A program made the position numbers and the translations under genes. From Nocardioides sp. SYSU D00038 (GTDB lineage Bacteria > Actinomycetota > Actinomycetes > Propionibacteriales > Nocardioidaceae), in contig NZ_JAFFJT010000005.1 in the NCBI RefSeq assembly GCF_016924665.1, positions 186,001-250,000 of the forward strand: a DNA stretch of 64,000 bases, read 5' to 3'. Below the pieces are notes generated by a model. That model had not been told where the DNA came from. It saw only the letters and a list, made by a program, of their open reading frames with translations, and made no database searches. Every line of letters begins with the position of its first letter. Position 1 is the first letter of the stretch. Shown one piece after another: positions 23,876 through 32,423 of this stretch.

Positions 23876-25060
23876 TCAGGGACGCAGCAGCGGCGCCAGG
23901 TCGCCGCGCGGCTCGACCTCGACGTCGTCGAGCCCCAGCCAGCCGGCCAGCACCCGCAGCTCGGCCGACATCTCCTCGGCCACGTCGTCGGGCGCCCCGG
24001 ACTCGGCGTACGCGCCCCGGACCAGCAGCCGGCCGCTCGCCCGGTCGGCCTTGAGGTCGGCCCGGCCGACCAGCTCGTCGCGGAGCAGGAACGGCAGCAC
24101 GTAGTAGCCGTGCACCCGCTTGTGGGCGGGGGTGTAGATCTCGATGCGGTAGTGGAAGCCGAAGAGGTGCTCGGTGCGCTCGCGCTCCCACACCACCGGG
24201 TCGAACGGGCTGAGGAACGCCCGGGCGACGACCTTGCGCGGCCGCCGGGCGTCGCGGTGGAGGTACGCCGGCCGCTGCCAACCCTCCACGCGGACGGGCT
24301 CGAGCTCGCCCTCCTCGACCAGCACGTCGACCGCGGCCCGCACGTCGGCCACCAGCATCCGGTAGTAGTCGGCGAGGCAGCGCAGCGTCCCGACGCCGTG
24401 CGCGGCCGCCGCCCGGCGCACCAGGGCGAGGTGCTGCTCGGCGACCGACGGCGTCGGGGTGGCCAGCACGGCGGCCGGGAGCACCCGCTCGGGCAGGTCG
24501 TAGCGCACCTCGAACTGGTTGGTGCGCCCGGAGATCGCCACGTCACCGGTGGTGAAGAGGTAGTCGAGCATCCGGCGGGTGCGCGACCAGTTCCAGCCCC
24601 AGTGCTCCTTGCTGCGGGGCAGCCCGTCGTCGAGGTCGCGGGCGGTCGACGCCCCCCGCTCGGCGATCTCGGCGAGCAGCCGGCTCTCGAGCTCGTCGTC
24701 CTCGGCCACGAACGACCACTTGCCGCGGCGGGCCCGGTGGGCGTCGCGGCGGTGGGCCATCGCCGGCCACAGCTCCACCGGCATGAACGCCTGCACATGC
24801 GCCCAGTACTCCACCAGCTGTCGCCGCTCGCGGCCGGTGGTGGCGCGGGTGAGCAGGTCGGTGTCGTAGGGGCCCATCCGGGAGTAGAGCGGCATGTAGT
24901 GGGCGCGCTGGAGCACGTTGACCGAGTCGACCTGGAGCACGCCGGTGCGACCCACCGTGCGGCGGAGGGTGCGCATCGTCGGAGTGGTGTGGCGGGGGTC
25001 GAGGAACCCCTGGGCGGCCAGGGCGATCCGGCGGGCCTGGGCGCGGCTCAGCTCCAGCAT
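23876..25060 (-). CDS. YcaQ-family DNA glycosylase / winged-helix protein
   Basis: A 394-aa protein of the HTH_42 (YcaQ/AlkZ) family of winged-helix DNA glycosylases that unhook interstrand crosslinks or alkylated bases. The N-terminal motif QVDSVNVLQRAHYMPLYSR includes the catalytic Q-x-D. The WxWxR-type segment (HWGWNWSRTRRMLDYL) and HKRVHGYYVLPFLLRDELVG follow the family pattern. The ATG at 25060 has a TACGCT box 7 nt upstream, suggesting a leaderless mRNA, so longer in-frame extensions were rejected. It is inserted between secA and hpf relative to mycobacteria. Confidence 0.88.
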   Translation of the reverse strand: MLELSRAQARRIALAAQGFLDPRHTTPTMRTLRRTVGRTGVLQVDSVNVLQRAHYMPLYSRMGPYDTDLLTRATTGRERRQLVEYWAHVQAFMPVELWPAMAHRRDAHRARRGKWSFVAEDDELESRLLAEIAERGASTARDLDDGLPRSKEHWGWNWSRTRRMLDYLFTTGDVAISGRTNQFEVRYDLPERVLPAAVLATPTPSVAEQHLALVRRAAAAHGVGTLRCLADYYRMLVADVRAAVDVLVEEGELEPVRVEGWQRPAYLHRDARRPRKVVARAFLSPFDPVVWERERTEHLFGFHYRIEIYTPAHKRVHGYYVLPFLLRDELVGRADLKADRASGRLLVRGAYAESGAPDDVAEEMSAELRVLAGWLGLDDVEVEPRGDLAPLLRP

Positions 25061-25067
25061 GGGTGGG

Positions 25068-25073
25068 AGCGTA
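25068..25073 (-). promoter_or_regulatory. -10 box TACGCT, leaderless start of YcaQ-like gene
   Basis: On the minus strand TACGCT is followed by 7 nt and the ATG of the YcaQ-like gene, with no ribosome-binding site between. Confidence 0.5.
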
Positions 25074-25140
25074 CGGCGGGGCGGGGACAGCGGTCGGCCG
25101 GCGCTGGTCGAGGTGGTGGGGGCGGTGGTGCGGCGGGCGG

Positions 25141-25201
25141 GAATCCCCGGTCGACCCGGGGTTCCCAGAGCTGTCGGGCATTGCGATCCCCGACAACTGG
25201 G
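25141..25201. repeat. Two adjacent hairpins in the intergenic region
   Basis: CCCCGG-TCGAC-CCGGGG lies inside 25141-25164. Next to it a longer interrupted stem pairs CCCAG with CTGGG and TGTCGGG with CCCGACA (25164-25201) around a CATTGCGATC-type loop. They occupy the start of the 480-bp gene-free stretch between the YcaQ-like gene and the response regulator. Confidence 0.6.
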
Positions 25202-25223
25202 AGAAACGCCCGTCAGCTCCGGG

Positions 25224-25491
25224 CCCGTCACCGGGTCTCGGCCGGCCGGTCGCGCCCACTCCGTCCCCCACGCCGGCGGGCCCGTCACCGGGTCTCGACT
25301 GGCCGGTCGCGGCCTCGTTCCTCGGCCGCGGCGGCCGAACCACCGTCCCTCCCGTCGGCGCGCCCGTCACCGGGTCTCGACCGGCCGGTCGCGGCCTCGT
25401 TCCTCGGCCGCGTTGCCCACTCCGTCCCCGACGCCGGCGGGCCCGTCACCGGGTCTCGGCTGGCCGGTCGCGGCCTCGTTCCTCGGCCGCG
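25224..25491. repeat. Four copies of a 50-bp repeat with GAGGAACGA-loop hairpin
   Basis: Copies begin at 25224 (truncated), 25281, 25363 and 25442 with CCCGTCACCGGGTCTCG. Copies 2-4 end in the hairpin CGCGGCC-TCGTTCCTC-GGCCGCG, whose loop on the other strand is GAGGAACGA. Spacers are about 30 bp and partly similar to each other. The same family sits in opposite orientation at 20464-20768, where the stem is CGCGACC/GGTCGCG: both sides changed together, so pairing is kept. No gene is seen here. Confidence 0.85.
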
Positions 25492-25516
25492 CGGCCGCTC
25501 GACCGACCTCCTTCTC

Positions 25517-25547
25517 GTAGCCAGACCTCGTTCCTCGGTCTGGCTAC
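25517..25547 (-). terminator. Response-regulator terminator with the GAGGAACGA loop
   Basis: A perfect 11-bp stem, GTAGCCAGACC and its complement, around the 9-nt loop read as GAGGAACGA on the minus strand. The regulator's TAG stop lies in the first arm. The stem sequence is unrelated to the repeats at 25224-25491, yet the loop is identical. Confidence 0.75.
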
Positions 25548-26224
25548 GGCAGGTCGAGCAGCTTCTCCTTGACGGCGTACATGACCGCCTCCATCCGGGA
25601 GTGCAGCTGGAGCTTCTCGAGGATGTTGCGCACGTGGTTCTTGACGGTGTTCTCGGAGATGAACAGCTGGCGCGCGATCTCGCGGTTGTTCATGCCCTTG
25701 GCGACCAGCCGGAGCACCTCGAGCTCGCGCTCGGTGAGCCGCAGGCCGGGCACGTGCTCGCGCTCGGGGCGCGACATCTGCTTGAACTCGTCGATCAGCT
25801 TGACCGCCATCGACGGGCTGATGAGCGACTGGCCGTCGGCGACCACCCGCACCGCCTGGGCGACCTCCTCGATCGAGGAGTCCTTGAGCAGGTAGCCGGA
25901 GGCCCCGCTCTTGACCGCCTCGTAGAGGTCGGCCTCCTCGTCGGAGACGGTGAGGATGATGATCTTGGCCGAGGGGACGGCCTCCTTGATCGCCAGGCAG
26001 GCCTCGATCCCGGTGCGCTTGGGCATCCGGATGTCGAGCAGCACGACGTCCGGCGCGGTGGTCGCGGCCAGGCTGGTGCCCTCGACCCCGTCGCCGGCCT
26101 CGCCGATCACCTCGATGCCGGGCTCGGCGGCCAGCAGCATCGTGAGCCCCCGCCGGAACAGCTCCTGGTCGTCGACCACGAGCACGCGGATGGGCTCCTG
26201 ACCCCCGTTCTTCGCCTGTGCCAC
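25544..26224 (-). CDS. NarL/LuxR-type response regulator (orphan)
   Basis: A 226-aa transcription factor. The receiver domain begins IRVLVVDDQELFRRGL, has phospho-acceptor Asp64 in VVLLDIRMPK, the Thr/Ser switch in ILTVSDEE and Lys in GYLLKDSS. The C-terminal LuxR helix-turn-helix reads LTERELEVLRLVAKGMNNRE followed by ENTVKNHVRNILEKL. No histidine kinase gene is adjacent, so its sensor is elsewhere or it is unpaired. GTG at 26224 is chosen because the receiver begins soon after; upstream in-frame codons look non-coding. It sits between hpf and the YcaQ-like gene, each with its own hairpin. Confidence 0.9.
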   Translation of the reverse strand: MAQAKNGGQEPIRVLVVDDQELFRRGLTMLLAAEPGIEVIGEAGDGVEGTSLAATTAPDVVLLDIRMPKRTGIEACLAIKEAVPSAKIIILTVSDEEADLYEAVKSGASGYLLKDSSIEEVAQAVRVVADGQSLISPSMAVKLIDEFKQMSRPEREHVPGLRLTERELEVLRLVAKGMNNREIARQLFISENTVKNHVRNILEKLQLHSRMEAVMYAVKEKLLDLP

Positions 26225-26283
26225 ACCGGAACTATGGCACGGATGGGCCGTGCCCGCCGCACGGACGGGGCATCGGACGGCCC

Positions 26284-26315
26284 GCGTGGAGTGACCCGTT
26301 CGGGTCACTCCACGC
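26284..26315 (-). terminator. hpf terminator hairpin
   Basis: Perfect 15-bp arms GCGTGGAGTGACCCG and complement, separated by TT (so a tight CGTTCG-type loop), about 70 nt beyond the hpf stop and ahead of the response regulator. No T-tract. Confidence 0.8.
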
Positions 26316-26383
26316 GTCCTGGGTGGTACGTCGGGGCTGGGGTGGGGTCGCGACGGGCGCCCCAGAGGACCAGCCCCGGGCCC

Positions 26384-27001
26384 TCACTCCCCGCCGAGGT
26401 CCAGCGAGATCACGCCGTAGTCGTAGCCGCGCCGGCGGTAGACCACCGACGGCCGCTCGCTCTCCTTGTCGACGAACAGGTAGAAGTCGTGGCCGACCAG
26501 CTCCATCTCGTAGAGGGCCTGGTCGAGGGTCATCGGGCTGGCCGGGTGGGTCTTCTCGCGGACCACGAGCGGGCCGTCGCCGGTGACGGTGATCGGGCCG
26601 ACCTGGCGCTCGCTGACCGAGCTGTCCTCCGGCTCCTCCACCAGCTCGGGCACCTCGGCCAGGGCCTGGCCCACCGAGACCGGCGCGTGCCGGCCGTGGT
26701 GGACCCGGCGGCGGTCGGCGGCCCGGCGCATCTGGGCGGCCATCTTGTCGAGGGCGAGGTCGAGGGCGGCCATCTTGTCCGTGGCGCACGCCTCGGCCCG
26801 GATCACCGGTCCCTTCGAGAACGCCGTGAGCTGCACCCGCACCGCCCGGTCGGCCTGCCGGGGGTTGCGTTCGTTCTCCACCTCCACCGAGACCCGCATG
26901 ATGCGGTGGTCGTGCTTCTCGAGCCGGCTGAGCTTGTCCTCGACGTGGGTGCGATAGCGCTCGCTGAGCTCGCAGTGCCGTCCGGTGACCACAACTTCCA
27001 T
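26384..27001 (-). CDS. hpf: Ribosome hibernation promoting factor, long form
   Basis: Binds the 30S decoding region and dimerises 70S ribosomes into inactive 100S particles in stress or stationary phase. At 205 aa it is the long type: an S30AE domain (MEVVVTGRHCELSERYRTHV through KMAALDLALDKMAAQMRR), a linker of about 50 residues, and the C-terminal dimerisation domain (SPMTLDQALYEMELVGHDFY, YRRRGYDYGVISL). ATG is preceded by GGGAGG 6 nt upstream. Upstream comF and downstream secA (after two inserted genes) follow the mycobacterial Rv3242c-Rv3240c order. Confidence 0.95.
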   Translation of the reverse strand: MEVVVTGRHCELSERYRTHVEDKLSRLEKHDHRIMRVSVEVENERNPRQADRAVRVQLTAFSKGPVIRAEACATDKMAALDLALDKMAAQMRRAADRRRVHHGRHAPVSVGQALAEVPELVEEPEDSSVSERQVGPITVTGDGPLVVREKTHPASPMTLDQALYEMELVGHDFYLFVDKESERPSVVYRRRGYDYGVISLDLGGE

Positions 27002-27457
27002 GGGATACCTCCCGTAGCGGTGGGTGTGTTGGTGTGCGCCTACGCCCCGCTCTCTCGGGGCGTGGATGGAGCCCGCCCGGCCGACCTGGTCTTCGACCCC
27101 ACAATCGCCTGCTGAGGCTTCCGCAGCTTCTCCGCCACTACCGACCTTCTCCCGCCGGCGGCCGCATCTGACGGCCGGGGCGAGGCAGGACTTACGACTA
27201 AGCCGCACCGTGATCGTCGACCCACGGCGGCAAGGCCCCGCAGACACCCAGGACGGGGGTCCACGGGGGCGGAGCCCCCGTGCGTCGACTTACGTGGACC
27301 GTTTCGCCTGCGACTGGCATCGGCTTGCCGCCCGCGCGCCCGGGCTCCGGGCGTCTGGACGACGCAACCACGGACCCGGGCGGACTCCATGTTGCGACGG
27401 TAGTGCGTCCCCCAAATGAACGAAAGGCGTCGCTGCTGAGAATCTGCCGTGCGTACG
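27002..27457 (-). promoter_or_regulatory. 455-nt hpf upstream region: promoter TACCGT, hairpin, no clear gene
   Basis: A minus-strand TACCGT (27397-27402) is a good -10 candidate that would give hpf a leader of about 390 nt. An ATG sits 6 nt after that box and opens a 116-codon frame to 27040, but its Arg/Ser/Pro-rich product and weak GC bias in third positions argue against a gene. A 9-bp hairpin with a triloop, CACGGGGGC-GGA-GCCCCCGTG (27262-27282), could terminate comF or act in the leader. No known riboswitch was recognised. Confidence 0.4.
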
Positions 27458-28183
27458 TCAGGACGGTGCCGGGGAGCGCCGTCGGGTGGCCGCGACGACC
27501 GCGACGGCGGACACCGGGAGCCCCACCGCCTCGAGCGCGCGCTGCGCCTCGCGGGCGGTCGCACCGGTCGTCAGCACGTCGTCGCAGACCACCACGCGGA
27601 GCCCGGCGGGCCGGCCACGACCCGACCGGTCCGCCCGGCGGGCCAGCCGGTGCAGGCCGGCGGAGGGGCAGCTCATCGACCCGGCGAGGTTCGCCGCGCG
27701 GGCGGCCGCGTCGAGGCCGGACTGGTCGACCACCCCGGGCCGGAGCCGCAGCAGCGGGAACGCGAGCGCGTTGTGGCCCGCGTCCGCCAGGCGAGCCGCG
27801 GCCCGCAGCGTCACCGCCCGGGTGGGGTCGTGACCGCGGGCGCGGACGCTGGCGCGCCGCGACGGCACCGGCACCAGCAGCACCCGCTCCTCCGGCGCGA
27901 CGGCGCCCAGTCCCGCCGCGACGGCGAGGGCGAGGAGGTCGCCCACCGGGGCGACCAGCCCGAGCAGCCCGCGCTCCTTGAGCCCCAGCACCATCGACCG
28001 GAGGGTGCCGTCGTAGTCGCCGGCCGCCCAGCAGCCCACGAGGCCGGGCGGCACCGGGTCGGGCGCGGCGGGCCGTCCGTGGTCGGGCAGCGCGGCCACG
28101 CAGTCGGGGCACAGCAGGCGGCCGGGACGCTCGCACCCCACGCAGCGCCCGCCGAGCAGCAGGTCGAGGGCTGCGTCGAGCAC
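27458..28183 (-). CDS. comF: ComF family phosphoribosyltransferase-like protein
   Basis: A 241-aa protein with an N-terminal four-Cys zinc site (C14xxC17, C25xxC28) and a type I phosphoribosyltransferase domain with the PRPP motif VVVCDDVLTTGAT near residue 210. ComF is needed for DNA uptake in naturally competent bacteria; in actinobacteria its role is unproven. GTG start. It lies between hpf and lpqB, as in mycobacteria (Rv3242c). Confidence 0.9.
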   Translation of the reverse strand: MLDAALDLLLGGRCVGCERPGRLLCPDCVAALPDHGRPAAPDPVPPGLVGCWAAGDYDGTLRSMVLGLKERGLLGLVAPVGDLLALAVAAGLGAVAPEERVLLVPVPSRRASVRARGHDPTRAVTLRAAARLADAGHNALAFPLLRLRPGVVDQSGLDAAARAANLAGSMSCPSAGLHRLARRADRSGRGRPAGLRVVVCDDVLTTGATAREAQRALEAVGLPVSAVAVVAATRRRSPAPS

Positions 28184-28244
28184 GCCGCGATGCCACCAGC
28201 GGGCGGGCGGCCCGGCAACCCCGCGACACTCGCCCTGTGGAGGG

Positions 28245-29972
28245 TCAGCCGACGAAGTCGACGGCAGAGACCCCGTCGGCGACCGGGATCGGCACGTCCG
28301 GACCGGTGAGGTCGACCAGCCCGTCGGCCGTCACGGCGTACGTCGGCGTGCCGGGCGTCGGCGTGCCGATCAGCCGTTCGATGCTGCCGCTGCGGGTCCC
28401 CGACATGCCCTCGGCGAGCACCGGTGAGCCGTCCACGGCGATGGTGCGCAGCCGGGAGAGCTCGGTGGTCACCGGGTGCTGCACGACCAGGGTGGTGGGC
28501 GAGCGCCACACGATGGAGCGGATCCGCTCCCCGTCGCCGGCCACCGGGGTGATGTCCTCGGCGGGCCCCACCGCGCGCACCCGGCCGGAGGGATCGTGCA
28601 CCACCCGGCTGGTCAGCACGGCGTCGTAGCCGGCCCGCCGCACGACCGCGACGAGCCGGGTGCCGTCGCGCGAGACCAGCAGCCGCTTGACGTCCGCGCC
28701 GGTGATGCCCTCGACGGTCACCGGGCGCAGCCGGTCGCCGACCAGCACCGAGACCACCGACCCGCCCGGCCGCCGATCGGCCACCCACAACCGGTCGGCG
28801 AAGTCCCACGCCGGCTCGAGCAGGTCGGTGCCCCTCGTGGCCAGGGTCCGGGTCGGCACGTCCTCGCCCACCAGCGACGAGAGCACCAGGCGGGTGCCGT
28901 CGAGGGTCACGCCCGCGGCCTGGCTGCCGGTGAGGTTGGGGCTCACCGAGCGCAGCCCGTGGTCGACGGTGCCGAGCGGCCCCGAGACCGGGGTGAGGTC
29001 GGAGGCGGTGCCGGAGACGACCAGTCCGTCGCGCAACCCGTAGAGCAGCGTGCTCGCACCGGCGACGGACGGCGCGTACTTCTCGCCCGAGGCCACCGCG
29101 AAGTCGGACTCGCCGCCGCGCTGCACGGGGGTGCCGTTGAGGGTGACCCGGAACCGGGAGATGCTCCGGTCCTGGCGCAGGGTCCAGGCCAGCTGGGCCA
29201 GCAGCAGGTCCACCTCGGTGCCGGTGGGCATGGTGGTCTCACCGGTCAGCGCCACCTCGGCGACGCCCGAGGCCGAGACCGGCACCGAGAAGCCGGGCTG
29301 CACGTCGAGCGGCACCATCGTGCGGACGTGGTCGCGCAGCGCCGCGGGCGGGCCGGCGACCAGCCGGCGCACCAGGACCGACGGCAGCGTCTTGCCCTTG
29401 GGCACGAAGACCGGGTCGGGCACCAGGATCCGGCCGGTGGGGTCGAAGAAGTAGACCGCCACCTGGCGGTAGCGCTGCTGGAACCACCACTCCGGGACGA
29501 CGAGCGCGTCCGGCGCCCGGTCGATGCGGAACTGGCCGTCCTCGACCACGACCCGGAACTCCAGCTGCGCCTCGGCCGCCGGGAGCACGCCCTGCCACGC
29601 ACCGCGGCCGTCGAGGCGGTGCCCGCCCTCCAGCCGGACGACGACCTGCGAGGTGCCCGAGGGCGCGCTGGCGGTGGTGTAGGTGATGGTCTCGGCCTCG
29701 GGGTCCCACTCGGCGTCGGCCGCCTCGGTGAGGAACGCCCGCGCGACGTCGTAGCGGATCGGGGTCGCCTGCATGGCGTCGAGGAAGCCCCGCACGATCT
29801 CCGACTGCGACATCCCCTCGCGCGGCCCGAGCGGGTTGATCGTCATCGCGTCCGCCTGCTCGCCGCTGCCGCGCGCGCCGGTGCGCACGACCGGCCCCTC
29901 CTCGGGCATGCCGACGCAGCCGGACGCCGCCAGCGCGAGCGTCAGCACCAGCGGCGCCAGCAGCCGCCTCAC
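28245..29972 (-). CDS. lpqB: Lipoprotein LpqB, accessory to MtrAB
   Basis: A 575-aa lipoprotein: signal VRRLLAPLVLTLALAASGC with lipobox ASGC, then a GerMN-like N-terminal part (TINPLGPREGMSQSEIVRGF) and a C-terminal beta-propeller-like region. It interacts with the extracellular part of MtrB and modulates its signalling in mycobacteria. GTG start overlaps the mtrB stop (GTGA). Only the sequence from this GTG on is LpqB; the frame upstream overlaps mtrB. Confidence 0.95.
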   Translation of the reverse strand: MRRLLAPLVLTLALAASGCVGMPEEGPVVRTGARGSGEQADAMTINPLGPREGMSQSEIVRGFLDAMQATPIRYDVARAFLTEAADAEWDPEAETITYTTASAPSGTSQVVVRLEGGHRLDGRGAWQGVLPAAEAQLEFRVVVEDGQFRIDRAPDALVVPEWWFQQRYRQVAVYFFDPTGRILVPDPVFVPKGKTLPSVLVRRLVAGPPAALRDHVRTMVPLDVQPGFSVPVSASGVAEVALTGETTMPTGTEVDLLLAQLAWTLRQDRSISRFRVTLNGTPVQRGGESDFAVASGEKYAPSVAGASTLLYGLRDGLVVSGTASDLTPVSGPLGTVDHGLRSVSPNLTGSQAAGVTLDGTRLVLSSLVGEDVPTRTLATRGTDLLEPAWDFADRLWVADRRPGGSVVSVLVGDRLRPVTVEGITGADVKRLLVSRDGTRLVAVVRRAGYDAVLTSRVVHDPSGRVRAVGPAEDITPVAGDGERIRSIVWRSPTTLVVQHPVTTELSRLRTIAVDGSPVLAEGMSGTRSGSIERLIGTPTPGTPTYAVTADGLVDLTGPDVPIPVADGVSAVDFVG

Positions 29973-31609
29973 CGGGCCACCTCGCGGGCGTCGTCGGGCA
30001 CCAGCGGCAGCGGGCTCGACCGCAGCGGCTCGCCCGCGTGGCGCGGCAGCGTGAGCCGGAACTGCGCGCCGTCGTGCACCTGGCCCCAGGCCTGCAGCCA
30101 GCCGCCGTGGAGGTGGGCGTCCTCGAGCGCGATCGCCAGCCCCAGCCCGGTGCCCCCGCTGGTGCGGGCCCGGGCGGGGTCGGCGCGCCAGAACCGGTTG
30201 AAGACCATCGCCGCGTCCTCCGGCGCCAGGCCCACGCCGTGGTCGCGGACCGCGACAGCGGCGGCGTGGTCGTCGCCGTCGACCCGTACCACCACCCGTG
30301 CCGGGGCGCCAGGGTCGTCGGCGGGACGGGCGTGGTCGATGGCGTTGGTGACCAGGTTGCGCAGGATCCGCTCCACCCGTCGTACGTCGGCCTCGGCCAG
30401 GCACGGCCGGTCGGGGGCCTCGACCACGAGCTCGACGTCGCGGGTGGCAGCGAGCGGGCGGGAGGAGTCGACGACCCGGTGGGCGACGTCGACGAGGTTG
30501 ACCGCGTCGGTGTCGAGCACCGCGGCCCCGGCGTCGAACCGGCTGATCTCGAGCAGGTCGGCGAGCAGCGTCTCGAACCGGTCGAGCTCGGTCTGGAGGA
30601 GCTCGGCGGCGCGGGCGGTGGTGGGGTCGAAGTCCTGACGGGCGTCGTGGAGCACGTCGCCGGCCATCCGCACCGTGGTCAGCGGCGTGCGCAGCTCGTG
30701 GGAGACGTCGGCGACGAAGCGCCGCTGCACCCGGCTGAGCTCCTCGAGCCGGCGGATCTGGCGCTGGAGGTTGGTGGCCATCTGGTTGAACGACTGGGCG
30801 AGGCGGGCGAGGTCGTCCTCGCCGGAGACCTGCAGCCGCTCCTGCAGCCGGCCGGCGGCCAGCCGCTCGGCCACCTTGCGGGCAAGCCGCACCGGCGTGA
30901 CGACCTGGCGGGTCACCAACCACGCGACGCCGGCCACGAGCACCAGCAGCAGCCCGCCCGCGGTCAGCAGCGCCCGGCTGACCAGCGCCATCGTCTCCTC
31001 CTCCTGCTCCAGCGGGAACAGGAAGTAGAGGACGTAGGTGCGGCCGTCGGCGGGCAGCCGCACCTGGGCCCCCACCACGACGCCGGGCGCGGTGGAGACG
31101 ACGTCACCGGCGTCGTCGGTGGTGCCGATCCGGGTGTAGGTCCACGCCGCCATCGAGCGGGGGCTGCTGAGCACCTCCTCCAGCGCGGGCGGCACGCTGC
31201 GGGCGTCGACGTGGGGGCTCGACTCGGTGCCGCCGTCGGCGATCCGGCCACCGCCCTCGCCGGTCGGGCCGGCCATCACCACGTCGAAGCCACGGGTGGC
31301 GCCGCGCTGGATGATCAGCTGCACGAGGTCGCGGCGCTGCGCCGAGGGGTCGGTGACCGGGGTGGCGGCGTCGAGGTTGCGCTCGGCCTCGGCGACCTCG
31401 TCGGCGACCTCGGCCGTCACGGCGTCGACGCGGTGCTCGAGCAGGCCCTCGCGGGTCTGCTGCAGCAGGAACCAGCCCACGATGCCGACCACGACCGCCG
31501 AGAGCACCAGGGTGCTGGCCACGACCCGGGCCTGCACCGAGCGCCGCCAGAAGGTGAGGGCGCGCCGCACCGTGGCCGAGACGCGGCGTGGGGGCCGGGC
31601 GCGCAGCAC
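29969..31609 (-). CDS. mtrB: Sensor histidine kinase MtrB
   Basis: Envelope sensor kinase, 546 aa. TM1 is about residues 29-50, TM2 about 213-233, enclosing a roughly 160-residue extracytoplasmic sensor. A HAMP domain follows, then the H-box RRFVADVSHELRTPLT (His304), then the ATPase domain with NLVTNAIDHA, DHGVGLAPEDA and GGTGLGLAI. It phosphorylates MtrA to control wall metabolism and division. GTG start with GAGGAG 6 nt upstream, 44 nt after mtrA. Confidence 0.96.
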   Translation of the reverse strand: MLRARPPRRVSATVRRALTFWRRSVQARVVASTLVLSAVVVGIVGWFLLQQTREGLLEHRVDAVTAEVADEVAEAERNLDAATPVTDPSAQRRDLVQLIIQRGATRGFDVVMAGPTGEGGGRIADGGTESSPHVDARSVPPALEEVLSSPRSMAAWTYTRIGTTDDAGDVVSTAPGVVVGAQVRLPADGRTYVLYFLFPLEQEEETMALVSRALLTAGGLLLVLVAGVAWLVTRQVVTPVRLARKVAERLAAGRLQERLQVSGEDDLARLAQSFNQMATNLQRQIRRLEELSRVQRRFVADVSHELRTPLTTVRMAGDVLHDARQDFDPTTARAAELLQTELDRFETLLADLLEISRFDAGAAVLDTDAVNLVDVAHRVVDSSRPLAATRDVELVVEAPDRPCLAEADVRRVERILRNLVTNAIDHARPADDPGAPARVVVRVDGDDHAAAVAVRDHGVGLAPEDAAMVFNRFWRADPARARTSGGTGLGLAIALEDAHLHGGWLQAWGQVHDGAQFRLTLPRHAGEPLRSSPLPLVPDDAREVAR

Positions 31610-31653
31610 GTCAGCTCCTCACGGCGTCGGCGCGGCAAGGCGCACGGGAGCGC

Positions 31654-32367
31654 TCACAGCGTGCCCGCCTTGTAGCCGACGCCGCGGACGGTGACGACGA
31701 TCCGCGGGTTCTCGACGTCGTGCTCGACCTTGGAGCGCAGCCGCTGCACGTGCACGTTGACCAGCCGGGTGTCCGCGGAGTGGCGGTAGCCCCACACCTG
31801 CTCCAGCAGCTCCTCGCGGGTGAACACCAGCCACGGCTTGCGGGCCAGGCAGACGAGGAGGTCGAACTCCAGCGGGGTGAGCGAGATCGGCTCGCCGCCC
31901 CGGAAGACGCCGTGCCCGGCGACGTCGATGACCAGGTCGCCGATCGTCAGCGACTCCCCCACCGTGTCGTCGAAGCGGCGCACCCGGGCCCGGATCCGGG
32001 CCACGAGCTCCTTGGGCTTGAACGGCTTGACGACGTAGTCGTCGGCGCCGCTCTCGAGCCCGACGACGACGTCGACGGTGTCGCCCTTCGCGGTGAGCAT
32101 CACGATCGGCACGCCGGACTCGGCCCGGATCTCCTTGCACACGTCGATGCCGTCCTTGCCGGGCAGCATCAGGTCGAGCAGCACGACGTCGGGCCTGTAG
32201 TCGCGGAACTCGTCGAGGGCGAGGTCGCCCCGGGTGCACATCCGGCTGTCGAAGCCCTCCTGCCGCAGCACGATGGTGAGCATCTCGGCCAGGGACGCGT
32301 CGTCGTCGACCACGAGGACGCGCCCCTTGAACGCAGCATCGCCGCCGGTCCCGGATGGCTCGGTCAT
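31654..32367 (-). CDS. mtrA: DNA-binding response regulator MtrA
   Basis: OmpR/PhoB-type regulator, 237 aa. The receiver starts GRVLVVDDDASLAEML with phospho-acceptor Asp65 in VVLLDLMLPG and Lys in DDYVVKPF; the winged helix carries RLVNVHVQRLRSKVEHD and the terminal VRGVGYKAG. MtrA is a central actinobacterial regulator of wall hydrolases, division and replication; mycobacterial MtrA binds GTCACA direct repeats, and such repeats occur elsewhere in this window. The promoter should lie in the anomalous poly-G stretch just upstream. Confidence 0.97.
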   Translation of the reverse strand: MTEPSGTGGDAAFKGRVLVVDDDASLAEMLTIVLRQEGFDSRMCTRGDLALDEFRDYRPDVVLLDLMLPGKDGIDVCKEIRAESGVPIVMLTAKGDTVDVVVGLESGADDYVVKPFKPKELVARIRARVRRFDDTVGESLTIGDLVIDVAGHGVFRGGEPISLTPLEFDLLVCLARKPWLVFTREELLEQVWGYRHSADTRLVNVHVQRLRSKVEHDVENPRIVVTVRGVGYKAGTL

Positions 32368-32423
32368 GCCGTCAATCCTGCCAGCCGGGGCGGCGGCGTG
32401 CTGCTGTGCGGGTCGTCCAGGGT

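Noticed and set aside
25224..25491. CRISPR array
   Set aside because: Only four repeats, about 50 bp long, unequal periods (57-82 bp), spacers similar to one another, and no cas genes nearby.
27040..27390. Leaderless 116-codon gene upstream of hpf
   Set aside because: Start placement is good, but the Arg/Ser/Pro-rich sequence and weak third-position GC are those of non-coding DNA; kept only as a leader note.
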